A program made the position numbers and the translations under genes. A stretch of DNA of 64,000 nt, taken from assembly GCF_027853965.1 (NCBI RefSeq), contig NZ_JAQGLB010000029.1, positions 1-64,000 of the forward strand, in the 5' to 3' direction. Under the pieces are notes generated by a model. That model saw only the letters and a program-made list of their open reading frames with translations. It ran no database searches and was not told where the DNA came from. The stretch is from Saccharopolyspora indica (GTDB lineage: Bacteria > Actinomycetota > Actinomycetes > Mycobacteriales > Pseudonocardiaceae). Shown here piece by piece: positions 32,546-41,408 of this stretch (position 1 is its first letter; each line of letters starts with the position of its first letter).

Positions 32546-34064
32546 TCAGCTCGCGCTTGAGGATCTTGCCGGTCGCGGTCATCGGCAGCGAGTCGACGAA
32601 CTCGACCAGCCTCGGGTACTTGTAGCTCGCCAGCTGTTCCCTGGACCACGCGATGAGCTCGGCTTCGGTGATGCGCGCGGTGCCCTCCCGAATCACGAAT
32701 GCCTTGATCTCCTCGCCGCGGCTGTCGTGCGCGACGCCGACGACGGCGGCGAGGGACACGGCCTCGTGGCTCATCAGCACCTCCTCCACCTCCCGCGGGT
32801 AGACGTTGAACCCGGAGCGGACGATCATGTCCTTCGCGCGGTCGACGATGTAGTAGAAGCCGTCGGCGTCCCGGCGGGCGAGATCGCCGGTGCGGAACCA
32901 GCCGTCGCGCACGACCTCGGCGGTCGCCTCCGGCCGCGCGAAGTAGCCCTTCATGACGTTGTGGCCGCGGATGGCGATCTCGCCGGTTCCGCCGACCGGG
33001 TTCCACTGCTCGTCGACCAGCTCGACCTCGATCCCCCACACCGGAAGCCCGATCGAACCGGGCCGCGGGTCTTGCCCCGGCGGGCTGAAGATGGCCAGCG
33101 GTGAGGTCTCGGACAGGCCGTAGCCCTCGTGGATCCGGACGCCGAAGCGCTCCTCGAACCGCGTGTGGATCTCCACCGGCAGCGCTGCGCCACCGGAGAT
33201 GGCCAGCCGCAGGTCCTTCGCGCCGGAGCTCCCCCGCGCGCCCAGCAGACCCCAGTACATCGTCGGCACGCCCGCGAACACGGTGACACCCTCCCGGGCC
33301 ATCATTTCCAGCGCCGCGCCTGCTTCGAAACGCGGCATCAGAACCATCTTCGCGCCGACGGAGAACGCCGCGTTCATGTTGATGCTCTGCCCGAAGGAGT
33401 GGAACAGCGGCAGCGCGACCAGGTGCGTGTCGCACTCGGCGGGTGTGCTGTCGAAGAGCTGGTTCGCGGTCAGGGCGTTGAGCACCATGTTGGCGTGGCT
33501 GAGCTCGGCGCCCTTCGGCTGTCCGGTCGTGCCGCTGGTGTAGAGGATCACCGCGGTGTCGGTCGCTTCCCGAGCCACCGCGGCGAACTCCGCGTGGTGG
33601 TCCAACGCCCGGGTCAAGGTCTCGGTCCCCTCGATCGGGGAGGCCGACTCGGGATCCGCGGTGATGATGAACAGGTTCGCGCACGCCGGGGCGCGGGCCG
33701 CGGCCGCACTACCGCTCTCACCCGTCGGCAGCCCCGGGGAACCTTCGAAGCAGAAGTACGCCCGGGCACCGGAATCGTTGAGGTGGTAGGTGATCTCCCG
33801 TTCCTTGAGCAGCACGTTGAGCGGTACGACCACCGCCCCGGCCTTGAGGATCCCGTAGTAGACGGCGACGAACTCCGGCAGGTTCGGGCAGGTGATCGCC
33901 ACCCGGTCCCCGGGCCGGATGCCCCGCGACACCAGCAGCCCGGCGACCCGGTCGGCAAGCGCGCCGACCTCCGCGTAGGTCAGCCGTCGATGCCCGCACA
34001 CCAGCGCCTCGCGATGCGGATATCTGCGGACGGAGTCGTCCAGGAACACGGCCAGGTTCAGCAC
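32538..34064 (-). CDS. AMP-dependent acyl-CoA ligase
   Basis: 508 residues of the ANL superfamily. The P-loop is YTSGTTGQPKGAE near residue 175, with GYGLSETSP, DGWFRTGDLARRD and the C-terminal TGKILKREL containing the catalytic Lys. Size and motifs fit medium- or long-chain fatty acid or aromatic acid CoA ligases. It is the last gene of the minus-strand unit that starts at 40236, and would activate a carboxylic acid released by the upstream enzymes. Substrate cannot be told from sequence. Confidence 0.85.
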   Translation of the reverse strand: MLNLAVFLDDSVRRYPHREALVCGHRRLTYAEVGALADRVAGLLVSRGIRPGDRVAITCPNLPEFVAVYYGILKAGAVVVPLNVLLKEREITYHLNDSGARAYFCFEGSPGLPTGESGSAAAARAPACANLFIITADPESASPIEGTETLTRALDHHAEFAAVAREATDTAVILYTSGTTGQPKGAELSHANMVLNALTANQLFDSTPAECDTHLVALPLFHSFGQSINMNAAFSVGAKMVLMPRFEAGAALEMMAREGVTVFAGVPTMYWGLLGARGSSGAKDLRLAISGGAALPVEIHTRFEERFGVRIHEGYGLSETSPLAIFSPPGQDPRPGSIGLPVWGIEVELVDEQWNPVGGTGEIAIRGHNVMKGYFARPEATAEVVRDGWFRTGDLARRDADGFYYIVDRAKDMIVRSGFNVYPREVEEVLMSHEAVSLAAVVGVAHDSRGEEIKAFVIREGTARITEAELIAWSREQLASYKYPRLVEFVDSLPMTATGKILKRELRS

Positions 34065-34090
34065 TCGGATCTCCTAGGTGCGGTTGCGGT

Positions 34091-34669
34091 TCAGTTCTCG
34101 CCCAGTTCCCGGACGTACTCTTCGGCGGGCGGCCACGGGCCGTACCCCGCAGCCGGGTTGAGGTGCCCGACGGCGCCGGCGTCCACCAGTCGGCTGCCCC
34201 AGTCCCTGGCCAGGTCCGCCACCTGGGCCAGGCGGGCGAGCGGATCGTTAGTGCTGGCCACGACGATGCTGGGGAACGGCAGCGGTTTCCGCGGTACCGG
34301 AAGCCAGCCGTTGTCGCTCAGCTCGTCCGGTGCCGGGTAGCCCTCGGGCAACGGCGACTCGAAGTCGGGCGGCGTCGCCAGCAGAGCACCCCGGACCGGC
34401 CGGGAGTGCTGCTGCGCCCAGTGCACGGTGATCATCACGCCAGCGCTGTGCGCGACGAGGACGACAGGTCCGGTGATCTCCGACAGCACGCGGTCGAGTG
34501 CCGCGACACGGGCCGCCCGGCTGAGCTTGTCGTGTTCGAGCGGCGGCACGGTGCGGGTGTTCGGCAGCTTCCCGGCGAGGTGGGTCTGCCAGTGCTCGGC
34601 GACGTGGTCGCGCAGGCCCGGGACGATCACCGTGGTCGGGGTCTCGTGGTCATTCAACTCCTGCTCCAT
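34091..34669 (-). CDS. RBBP9/YdeN-type alpha/beta-hydrolase
   Basis: 192 residues. The short hydrolase pattern VIVPGLRDHVAEHWQTHL, VLVAHSAGV (nucleophile Ser), PSIVVASTNDPLA (acid) and DAGAVGHLNPAAGYGPWP (His) is that of the RBBP9/YdeN family of serine hydrolases. The start is placed at ATG 34669, overlapping the MFS stop by 16 bp; a TTG four codons later with GGAG before it is the alternative. It is probably co-translated with the MFS carrier upstream. Natural substrate unknown. Confidence 0.75.
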   Translation of the reverse strand: MEQELNDHETPTTVIVPGLRDHVAEHWQTHLAGKLPNTRTVPPLEHDKLSRAARVAALDRVLSEITGPVVLVAHSAGVMITVHWAQQHSRPVRGALLATPPDFESPLPEGYPAPDELSDNGWLPVPRKPLPFPSIVVASTNDPLARLAQVADLARDWGSRLVDAGAVGHLNPAAGYGPWPPAEEYVRELGEN

Positions 34670-35979
34670 TCTCGCGCTCTGGGAGCGCGTTGGTCGAGTG
34701 CCGCGAGTTTCAGCAGCGCGGCCGGGTAGCAGCGCCTGCCGATCAGCAGTGCCGCGATGGCTCCGAGGTAGGCCAGCGGGGCGAGCTGGAGCGCGCCCAG
34801 CAGGCCGAGGCCGTCGGCCAGCAGGCCGATCACGAACGGTCCCGCGGCCAGCCCCAGCAGGCTGTTGGCCAGGGTGAGCGATCCGAATCCGCTGGCCCGC
34901 ACCGAGGCGTGGGTCAGGTTGGCGACCATCGCGGTGGCGGGCCCGGACGCCCCGGCGGAGAAGAACGCGCCGCATCCGATCATCACCAGCTGGAAAGTGC
35001 TTTCCTGGAGCTGGAAACCAATGCCCAGCAGGACCGCGGCCACCGCGCCGTAGCCGATCGAGGTGGTCCACCTGCGCTCCGGGCGCCGTCGGCTCACCCG
35101 GTCCGTGATGGCGCCGCAGACGATCATCCCGGCGCCGATGAGCAGGACCAGAACCGCGGCGACGCCACCGGCCTGATCCGGGCCCATGCCGTGGTAGCGG
35201 TTGAGGTAGCTGGGCGTCCAGGCCAGCAGCACGGCGGCGACGAACATCTGCAGCCCGCTGCCGACGTAGGCGGAGAGCACCGAAGCGTTGGAGAACAAGC
35301 TGGAAAGCGGCGCCCGGTCCGTCTTCGGCTCCTCCGGCCCGGACGCGCGCTGGTAACGGTCCAGCTTCTGCTGGGTGACGGCGAACCGGAACAGCACGAC
35401 GAGGACCAGTCCGATGGCGGCCATGAACGCCAGCGCCCAGCGCCAGCCGAACTGGACCGCGATGATCCCGCCGAGCGCGACGCCGATCGTGGAACCGAAC
35501 GAGCCACCGGCCATGAACGCGCCACCCAGCGTGGCGCGGACGTGGGGCGCGAAAACGCTGAGCACCACAGCGATTCCGACGCTTCCATAGGCGGCCTCGC
35601 CCACTCCGACGAGGAATCGCGCACCGAGCATCTGCCCGTAATCCGCGGCGATCGCGCATAGCAGCGTCGCCACGCTCCAGACCACGGCCATCAGCACCAG
35701 GCTGCGGACCCGCCCCCACCGGTCGGCGAGGATCGACAGCGGGAACGTGAGCAGGCCGACCATCATCGCCACCACGCTGGTGAGCGAGGCGAGCTGGGAG
35801 TCCGACAGCCCCCACTCGGCTTTCAGGAAGGGGAACACCGCGCTGAGGACCTGCCTGGACATGTAGTCCGACAGCAGCAGCCCGAAGGTCAGGGCGAAGA
35901 CGATCCACGGGTAGATCCGCGATCTGGCGGTGGTTGTCCGGCCGGGCAGCTGCGGAGCGGACGGAGCGTGCGACTTCAT
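34654..35979 (-). CDS. MFS transporter, anion/organic acid symporter type
   Basis: About 441 residues with 12 membrane segments. It has SDYMSRQVLSAVFPFLKAEWGLSDSQLASL and the loop motif ADRWGRVRSLVL, features of the aromatic-acid or organic-anion:H+ symporter branch. The ATG at 35979 has GAGGAG five bases upstream, preferred to a GTG two codons earlier. Position in the catabolic unit suggests uptake of its starting substrate. Confidence 0.83.
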   Translation of the reverse strand: MKSHAPSAPQLPGRTTTARSRIYPWIVFALTFGLLLSDYMSRQVLSAVFPFLKAEWGLSDSQLASLTSVVAMMVGLLTFPLSILADRWGRVRSLVLMAVVWSVATLLCAIAADYGQMLGARFLVGVGEAAYGSVGIAVVLSVFAPHVRATLGGAFMAGGSFGSTIGVALGGIIAVQFGWRWALAFMAAIGLVLVVLFRFAVTQQKLDRYQRASGPEEPKTDRAPLSSLFSNASVLSAYVGSGLQMFVAAVLLAWTPSYLNRYHGMGPDQAGGVAAVLVLLIGAGMIVCGAITDRVSRRRPERRWTTSIGYGAVAAVLLGIGFQLQESTFQLVMIGCGAFFSAGASGPATAMVANLTHASVRASGFGSLTLANSLLGLAAGPFVIGLLADGLGLLGALQLAPLAYLGAIAALLIGRRCYPAALLKLAALDQRAPRAREWSRS

Positions 35980-36026
35980 TGTCACTCCTCGACTGGCTCT
36001 TGCCTGCGATGTCCCCCTGGTGGAGC

Positions 36027-36064
36027 GCCGGGGCGCGGATCCCGGTGGGGCTCCGCGCCCCGGC
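36027..36064 (-). terminator. strong hairpin between BKACE and MFS genes
   Basis: GCCGGGGCGCGGA pairs with TCCGCGCCCCGGC around 12 nt. Lying inside a co-directional unit, it may cut down read-through from the BKACE gene into the transporter. Confidence 0.7.
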
Positions 36065-36097
36065 TGTTACCCCCTGGCGCCCGGTGGGTGACCGGCG

Positions 36098-37150
36098 CTA
36101 GGCGTGGTGGGTGAAGCCGACCTGGCCGGGCTTGCGGTTCGGGGCGAACCCGACCTTGGCGAGGGTTTCCTCGGCATCGGCGTAGGTTTCACCGATCCGG
36201 TAGATCTCGCGCGCCTCCTTGCCGGTGGCAACCTCGCGGCCGAGCTCGCCCGCGATGCGCACCAGCTGCTGGATCTGCTCGACCGAGGTCTTCTTCTCGC
36301 CCTTGCGGCCCCAGATGGTGTCCTCGTTGCCGCACCGGACGTGCAGCCCCATCGCGATGGCCATCGCGTTGACCGGAAGCACGCTGCGCATCAGGGTTTC
36401 CAGCGTCAGCACCGCGCCATCGGGGCAGCGCCGGATGAACTCCAGCATGTTGTACGGGTTCGGGCCGTCGAAGCCGCCGCCGATGCCGACCCAGGTGACC
36501 ATGAACGGTCCGGCGTAGGCGCCGCGGCGCATCAGTCGTTCGACGGTTTCCAGCTGCGGGATGCTCGCCAGTTGGAAGTGCGGCTGGATTCCGGCCGCCC
36601 GCAGCCGCTTCAGGTGCTCCTCGACCCAACCCGGGCCGGCCGGCACGAACATCTCCCGGTAGGCCTCGGCCACCGCCGGGCGGGTCAGCGAGGTGCCCGC
36701 GATGTCGTCGGCCGTCATCAACTCCATGATGTTCATCTGGTTGGTGTTGATGGCGATGGTCACCTGGTCCGGGGCCGGGTCGAGCTCGGCCAGCATGTGC
36801 CGGGTGTCGTCGCTGAGCCACTTGGCTTCCGCGCCCTCGCCTTCCGGCGCGAAGGAGATCGAGCCGCCGACCTGCAGGATCATGTCCGGGACGGCGTCAC
36901 GCAGCATGCTCAGCAGCTCGTTGAACTTGGACAGCCGCTTGGAGCCCTTGCCGTCGAGTTCCCGCACGTGGATGTGCAGCACGGTGGCACCGGCGTTGTA
37001 GCAGTCGACCGCCTGCTGGACGTGCTCGTCCATCGTCAGCGGCAGATCCTCGCGGAAGTCGTCGGGCTCCCACTCGGGCCCGTAGGGAGCCGCCGTGATG
37101 ACGAGCTTCTCCTGATTCTCCGGGAACAGCGAATCGTCGTGGAAGTGCAT
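36098..37150 (-). CDS. BKACE-family beta-keto acid cleavage enzyme (DUF849)
   Basis: 350 residues, a TIM-barrel of the BKACE family. The zinc motif is His59-x-His61 with Glu64 (LHIHVRELDG), with GGSISF, TNQMNIMEL and GNEDTIWG further on. BKACEs condense a beta-keto acid with acetyl-CoA and cleave it to acetoacetate and a new acyl-CoA. Known substrates include dehydrocarnitine, 3-keto-5-aminohexanoate and other short beta-keto acids. AAGGAG precedes the ATG. Next to a TauD oxygenase and dehydrogenase, it likely completes breakdown of a hydroxylated acid. Confidence 0.87.
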   Translation of the reverse strand: MHFHDDSLFPENQEKLVITAAPYGPEWEPDDFREDLPLTMDEHVQQAVDCYNAGATVLHIHVRELDGKGSKRLSKFNELLSMLRDAVPDMILQVGGSISFAPEGEGAEAKWLSDDTRHMLAELDPAPDQVTIAINTNQMNIMELMTADDIAGTSLTRPAVAEAYREMFVPAGPGWVEEHLKRLRAAGIQPHFQLASIPQLETVERLMRRGAYAGPFMVTWVGIGGGFDGPNPYNMLEFIRRCPDGAVLTLETLMRSVLPVNAMAIAMGLHVRCGNEDTIWGRKGEKKTSVEQIQQLVRIAGELGREVATGKEAREIYRIGETYADAEETLAKVGFAPNRKPGQVGFTHHA

Positions 37151-37196
37151 GCGTTCTTCTCCTTCTCCGGATGGCGGTTCGAGATCTCGGCGGAGG

Positions 37197-38072
37197 TCAG
37201 AACGGCCGGTCGCCCGTGATGCCAGCGCGTTCCATCTTGCGGACCGCGGGCCAGTAGTCCTGCACCGCGTAGTGCTGCGTGGACCGGTTGTCCCAGATCG
37301 CGACGCTGTTCTCCGTCCACCGCCAGCGCACCTGGTACTCCGGGATCGCCGCCTGGGCGACCAGGTAGTTGAGCAGGTTGCTCGCACCGGGGGCGTAGTC
37401 GCTGCCGAAGCGGACGTTCTCCGGCGTGTGGTAGTTGACGAAGTGCGTGGTGAAGGCGTTGACGAACAGGATCTGCTCGCCGGTCTCCGGATGGGTGCGC
37501 ACCACCGGGTGCTCCGCGTCGGGATAGCGCGCCTTGAGCTGGTGGCGCTCCTCGACGGTCATCGCGGCGCCGAAGCTGGCCTCGATGCTGTGCCGTGCCC
37601 GCAGTCCCGCGATCCGCTCCTTGACGTGATCGGGGAGCTTCGCGTGAGCCTCGGCCATGTCGACCCAGATGGTGTCGCCGCCGACCGCCGGGCCTTCGAC
37701 GCACCGCAGCACGCAGCCCATCGGCGGCTCGGCACGCCAGGTGGCGTCGCAGTGGAAGGCGTTCTCGTAGTGCTCGGCCGGGCTGTCGAGATCCTTGTAG
37801 ATCCGCACCAGCCCCGGGTGGTCCGGATCGCTCCCGGCCACCGGGTGGTCTTCGAGCGCACCGAAGCGCTGGGCGAAGGCAACGTGCTCGGCGCGGCTGA
37901 AGTCCTGGTCCCGCAGGAACAGGACCTTGTGCCGGAGCAGCAGTGACCGCAGCTCGGCGAACAGCTCGTCGTCGCGGGCCACCTCCCCTAGGTCGACGTC
38001 GAACAGCTCGGCGCCGATGGTGCAGGTGAGCCTCTCGTGCTTGATCCTGGTAGTCGAGACCGCACTGGACAT
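37197..38072 (-). CDS. TauD/TfdA-family Fe(II)/2-oxoglutarate dioxygenase
   Basis: 291 residues with the full facial triad: His107 and Asp109 (AFHCDATW) and His267 (STQHYAVQDY), plus the 2-oxoglutarate-binding Arg near 278. Length and motifs match TauD/TfdA enzymes that hydroxylate sulfonates, ethers, herbicide side chains or related small acids. The ATG is preceded by the leader repeat, whose GGAGAGGCGG gives the ribosome-binding site. Downstream it is followed after 47 bp by the BKACE gene. Confidence 0.87.
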   Translation of the reverse strand: MSSAVSTTRIKHERLTCTIGAELFDVDLGEVARDDELFAELRSLLLRHKVLFLRDQDFSRAEHVAFAQRFGALEDHPVAGSDPDHPGLVRIYKDLDSPAEHYENAFHCDATWRAEPPMGCVLRCVEGPAVGGDTIWVDMAEAHAKLPDHVKERIAGLRARHSIEASFGAAMTVEERHQLKARYPDAEHPVVRTHPETGEQILFVNAFTTHFVNYHTPENVRFGSDYAPGASNLLNYLVAQAAIPEYQVRWRWTENSVAIWDNRSTQHYAVQDYWPAVRKMERAGITGDRPF

Positions 38073-38081
38073 GGCAGTCAG

Positions 38082-38189
38082 TTCCGCCTCTCCGCGATTC
38101 ATGGTGGTGACGTTTTCGGGGTGATCTTGCGTTTTCGAGGTTTCTTGTGGCTGGGTTGCGTCACGGTCCCCTGAGGTGCGGTTGAGCAG
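38082..38189 (-). repeat. leader repeat, copy 3
   Basis: About 108 bp on the minus strand, ending in GGAGAGGCGG before the TauD ATG at 38072. It separates the quinone oxidoreductase and TauD genes inside a same-strand unit, and its 3' half is the most diverged of the five copies. Confidence 0.82.
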
Positions 38190-38232
38190 AACTCGGGACC
38201 ACGGCTCAGGGCTGTTCCCGCCACGGGGTGGT

Positions 38233-39207
38233 TCAGAGCGAGAAGACCGAGGATCCGGCGCTGCGGCCCGATTCCAGGTCTCGGTGCGCCTGCACCGCGT
38301 CTTCGAGGGCGTAGCGCTGGTTGATCCCGATCCGGATCCGCCCGGTCGCGACATGGTCGAACAGCTCGCTCGCCAGCTCGGCGCGCTCAGCCGGATCGGC
38401 GATGTAGTCGGCGAGCGCGGGGCGGGTGACGAACACCGAGCCCCGGACCGCGAGCTGCATCGCGTCGATGGGCGGTACCGGGCCGGAGGCGGTGCCGAAG
38501 CACACCAGCAGACCTCGGCGGGCCAGCGAGTTGAGCGAGCTCTGGTAAGTGGCCGCGCCGATGCTGTCGTAGACGACCGGGACTCCCGCACCGCCGGTGA
38601 TCTCCCGGACCCGCTCGGCGACGTCCTCGCGCTTGTAGACCACCACGTGGTCACAACCGTGGGCCCGCGCGACCGCGGCCTTCTCGTCGGTCGAGACCGT
38701 GCCGATCACGTTGATCCCCAGCAGTTTCGCCCACTGCAGGAAGATCAGTCCCAGGCCACCGGCTGCGGCGTGCAGCAGGACGGTGTCGCCTTCGCGCAGC
38801 GGGTGGATGCGGCGCAGCAGATAAGCCGTGGTGAGCCCGCGCATGGTCATCGACGCGGCCGTGTCGAAGCCGATCTCGCCCGGCAACGGGATCAACGACC
38901 CGGCTGGCATCACGCGCTCGGTGCTGTAGGCGCCGAGCGGGCTGCCGGTGTAGGTGACCCGATCTCCTTCCCCCACGTGCCGCACCCCGTCACCGACGGC
39001 CTCGACGACACCGGCCGCTTCCACGCCCATCCCCGAGGGCAGGAGCGCAGGGTAGAGACCGGTGCGGAAGTAGGTGTCGGCGAAGTTCAGTCCGACCGCG
39101 TGGTGGCGGACCCGGACCTCGCCCGGTCCGGGATCGGCTACTTCGACCTCTTCCCACCGCATGACCTCCGGCCCACCGGTCCGGTGGAAACGAACGGCCT
39201 TCGCCAT
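38233..39207 (-). CDS. quinone oxidoreductase (Qor-like MDR)
   Basis: 324 residues. GroES-like N-terminus with HHAVGLNFADTYFRTGLYP and GMGVEAAGVVEAVG, and the NADPH-binding motif LLHAAAGGLGLIFLQWAK. The pattern is that of NADPH:quinone reductase rather than zinc alcohol dehydrogenase. The ATG at 39207 has GGAGAAGG upstream. It lies between the two TauD-like genes and may reduce an enone or quinone made in the pathway. Confidence 0.83.
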   Translation of the reverse strand: MAKAVRFHRTGGPEVMRWEEVEVADPGPGEVRVRHHAVGLNFADTYFRTGLYPALLPSGMGVEAAGVVEAVGDGVRHVGEGDRVTYTGSPLGAYSTERVMPAGSLIPLPGEIGFDTAASMTMRGLTTAYLLRRIHPLREGDTVLLHAAAGGLGLIFLQWAKLLGINVIGTVSTDEKAAVARAHGCDHVVVYKREDVAERVREITGGAGVPVVYDSIGAATYQSSLNSLARRGLLVCFGTASGPVPPIDAMQLAVRGSVFVTRPALADYIADPAERAELASELFDHVATGRIRIGINQRYALEDAVQAHRDLESGRSAGSSVFSL

Positions 39208-39267
39208 GACCTTCTCCATCCTGGCCGGGCGCTCAGGCGAACCGGCCACGTCGTGGTGTTCCTCCGG

Positions 39268-40236
39268 TCAGTTCCCGGGATCGACGATGTCCCGCGGTTC
39301 CACTCCGCCACGTCCGCGCGGAGCGCCGTACCCGCCTGTCCCCCAGGTGAATTCCGCTGGCAATCGACGTCCGTCGTGGAGCGTCAGCCACAGTCGGCGC
39401 GGGAGTTCCGCCACGGCCGAATCGGAGTGCGCGTGGAGCACCGAGTAGTTGTTGAACAGCTGGATGTCGCCCGGTTCGGCGTCGACGTCGAACCGGACCT
39501 CCTCCGCGAGCTCGTCGATCAGGTCGAACAGCGCCACGTCGGCAGGTTCCAGTCGATCCGCACCCGGGAAGCGCTGTGCCGACTCGATGTCCCGGCGCGC
39601 GTAGCGGAAGCTCAGCTTTCCCTCGTGCCAGCACGCCAGCGGAACCGAGCGGTACGGCGGTTCGCCGGGAAGCTGCTCACCCCAGCGGTCGAACGGGAAC
39701 CGCCGGTACATCCTCTCGACCAGACCGGGATCGCGTCGGAGCACCTCGTTGTACAGCGCCGCCGAGCTGACGACGGTGCTCCGCCCGCCCGAGCCCTGCA
39801 GCGCCACCACGTCTGACCCACCGGTCCGGAGTTCCCGCTCGCACCGGACGCGGGCGAGCTTGCGGCCGAAGGCGTCCTGCGAGACCGGAACACCCAGGTG
39901 CTGGGCCATTCCCCAGAAGATCGTGTTGATCTCGGCCACGTCGTAGCGACCTACCGGAATGCCCTTGAGCACCGCGAAGCCGCGCCCGCACTCCAATTCG
40001 CGTGCGATGCGCTGAAGCTCGAATCCGAGCGTGGGAAGGGGGAACCGGTCGAGGGTGAGGTTCAGCAGCGAAATCCCGTACTTCCGCACCGTGCGCAGCG
40101 CGAACTCGATCTCACCGAGGTGGGCCGGGGCGAGTTCGAACTGCCACTCGGCGCCGAGATCAGCCGGTTTCCACGCCGCCCGGCACGGCTCGCGCAGCAC
40201 GTCGACGGGAGCGGGCTGCACCGCGGCTTCGGCCAT
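39268..40236 (-). CDS. TauD-like protein lacking the HxD iron motif
   Basis: 322 residues of the TauD/TfdA fold (clavaminate/gamma-butyrobetaine-like branch): GFAVLKGIPVGRYD, PGEPPYRSVPLACWHEGKLSFRYARRDIESAQRF and QLFNNYSVLHAHS are all present. Relatives have FHTDGSDVV where this protein reads ELRTGGSDVV, so the two proximal iron ligands are replaced by Arg137 and Gly139. Only the distal His remains. It is either catalytically dead, a regulator or partner of the intact TauD encoded nearby, or uses other chemistry. GGAGGAC precedes the ATG. First gene of the unit facing AraC. Confidence 0.8.
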   Translation of the reverse strand: MAEAAVQPAPVDVLREPCRAAWKPADLGAEWQFELAPAHLGEIEFALRTVRKYGISLLNLTLDRFPLPTLGFELQRIARELECGRGFAVLKGIPVGRYDVAEINTIFWGMAQHLGVPVSQDAFGRKLARVRCERELRTGGSDVVALQGSGGRSTVVSSAALYNEVLRRDPGLVERMYRRFPFDRWGEQLPGEPPYRSVPLACWHEGKLSFRYARRDIESAQRFPGADRLEPADVALFDLIDELAEEVRFDVDAEPGDIQLFNNYSVLHAHSDSAVAELPRRLWLTLHDGRRLPAEFTWGTGGYGAPRGRGGVEPRDIVDPGN

Positions 40237-40296
40237 GACGTCCTCCATCCGGATCGGCTGTGATGGAAGCGACATTAGGCGTCGGCAACGGCGTGG

Positions 40297-40335
40297 GCTT
40301 ATCCTCCGGGGACGGAATGCTTATCATTTCGGGAC
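40297..40335 (+). promoter_or_regulatory. tandem AraC-type operator
   Basis: Two direct 17-bp repeats, GCTTATCCTCCGGGGAC (40297-40313) and GCTTATCATTTCGGGAC (40319-40335), are spaced 22 bp start to start, two helical turns. This is the usual layout for AraC-family dimers, and it lies between the TauD-like and AraC genes. Confidence 0.65.
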
Positions 40336-40351
40336 ATCGCGGAGGGCTGTC

Positions 40352-41359
40352 ATGAAGCCACTGGCTCGCTACGCAGCGCTGAACAGCTACGTCGAGGTCA
40401 GCCGTGCCCTGGGCATCGAACCGGCGCGGATGATGCGGGAGGCCGGGCTCGACCCAGCGGGCATCGCGGTGCAGGACCGGTGGATTCCGGCCGCGGCCGT
40501 CGCACTGCTCCTCGAACGCTCGGCGGGGGTCTCCGGGCACCAGGACTTCGGACTGCTGCTGGCCGAACGCCGCCGCTTCGCCAACCTCGGGCCGCTGAGC
40601 CTGGTCATCCGCGAGGAACCGGACGTCCGCAGCGCGCTGACGATCCTGCTCCGCCACGAGCACATGTACAACGAGGCGCTGCGGATGCGGATGGCCGTGC
40701 TGAACGGGCTGGCAACGATCCGCGTCGCGTTCGAGCTGGGCGATCAGACCGAGACCAGGCAGGCGGCAGAGCTCGCCCTGGGCACCTTGCACCGGCTGCT
40801 GCGCGGCTTCCTCGGGCCGCTCTGGCAACCGGTCGCGGTCTGCTTCGCCCACCGCGCACCGGCGGATCCCACCACGCACCACCGGGTCTTCGGCTCGGTG
40901 CTCAAATTCGAGCAGGACTTCAACGGGATCACGTTCTACGAGCACGACCTCGACGCGCCCAACAAGATGTCGGATCCGCTCATGCGCACCTACGCCTACC
41001 AGTTCCTTGATTCGCTGGAGACGCCGAAGGACACCTCAGCGCTGGAGCGGGTCCGGGAACTGATCGAGCTTTTGCTGCCCACCGGCCGGTGTTCGGTCGA
41101 GCAGGTCGCACGCAGCCTCGGCGTGGATCGCCGGACGGTGCACCGGCAGCTCGCCGACGCCGGGGAGACGTTCTCATCGCTCCTGCAGGCGACGAGAGCA
41201 GAGCTGGCCGGGAACCTGGTGGGCAACCAGCGCTATACCTTCACCGAGATCGCCGAACTGCTGTCGTTCTCCTCACCGGGCAACTTCTCGCGCTGGTTCC
41301 GCACCCACTTCGCCTGCAGCCCCGGTCAGTGGCGGGCCCGGCACCGCGCCTCCGGCTGA
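40352..41359 (+). CDS. AraC-family regulator with PF12625 sensor domain
   Basis: 335 residues. The N-terminal 190 residues match the arabinose-binding-like domain (PF12625; SRALGIEPARMMREAGLDPAGI, VSGHQDFGLLLAERRRFANLGPLSLVIREEPDVRSAL). The C-terminal double HTH runs from about 235, with SVEQVARSLGVDRRTVHRQL and TFTEIAELLSFSSPGNFSRWFRTHFACSPGQWR. GGAGGG precedes the ATG. It should activate the divergent catabolic unit from the tandem repeats just upstream. Confidence 0.87.
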   Translation: MKPLARYAALNSYVEVSRALGIEPARMMREAGLDPAGIAVQDRWIPAAAVALLLERSAGVSGHQDFGLLLAERRRFANLGPLSLVIREEPDVRSALTILLRHEHMYNEALRMRMAVLNGLATIRVAFELGDQTETRQAAELALGTLHRLLRGFLGPLWQPVAVCFAHRAPADPTTHHRVFGSVLKFEQDFNGITFYEHDLDAPNKMSDPLMRTYAYQFLDSLETPKDTSALERVRELIELLLPTGRCSVEQVARSLGVDRRTVHRQLADAGETFSSLLQATRAELAGNLVGNQRYTFTEIAELLSFSSPGNFSRWFRTHFACSPGQWRARHRASG

Positions 41360-41366
41360 ACGGCGA

Positions 41367-41397
41367 AGCGGGCCGCTCCCGGTGGGAACGGCCCGCT
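41367..41397. terminator. bidirectional terminator hairpin
   Basis: AGCGGGCCG pairs with CGGCCCGCT, extended inward by TCCC/GGGA, between the convergent AraC and phosphodiesterase genes. Confidence 0.7.
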
Positions 41398-41408
41398 CGG
41401 CGCTGGTG

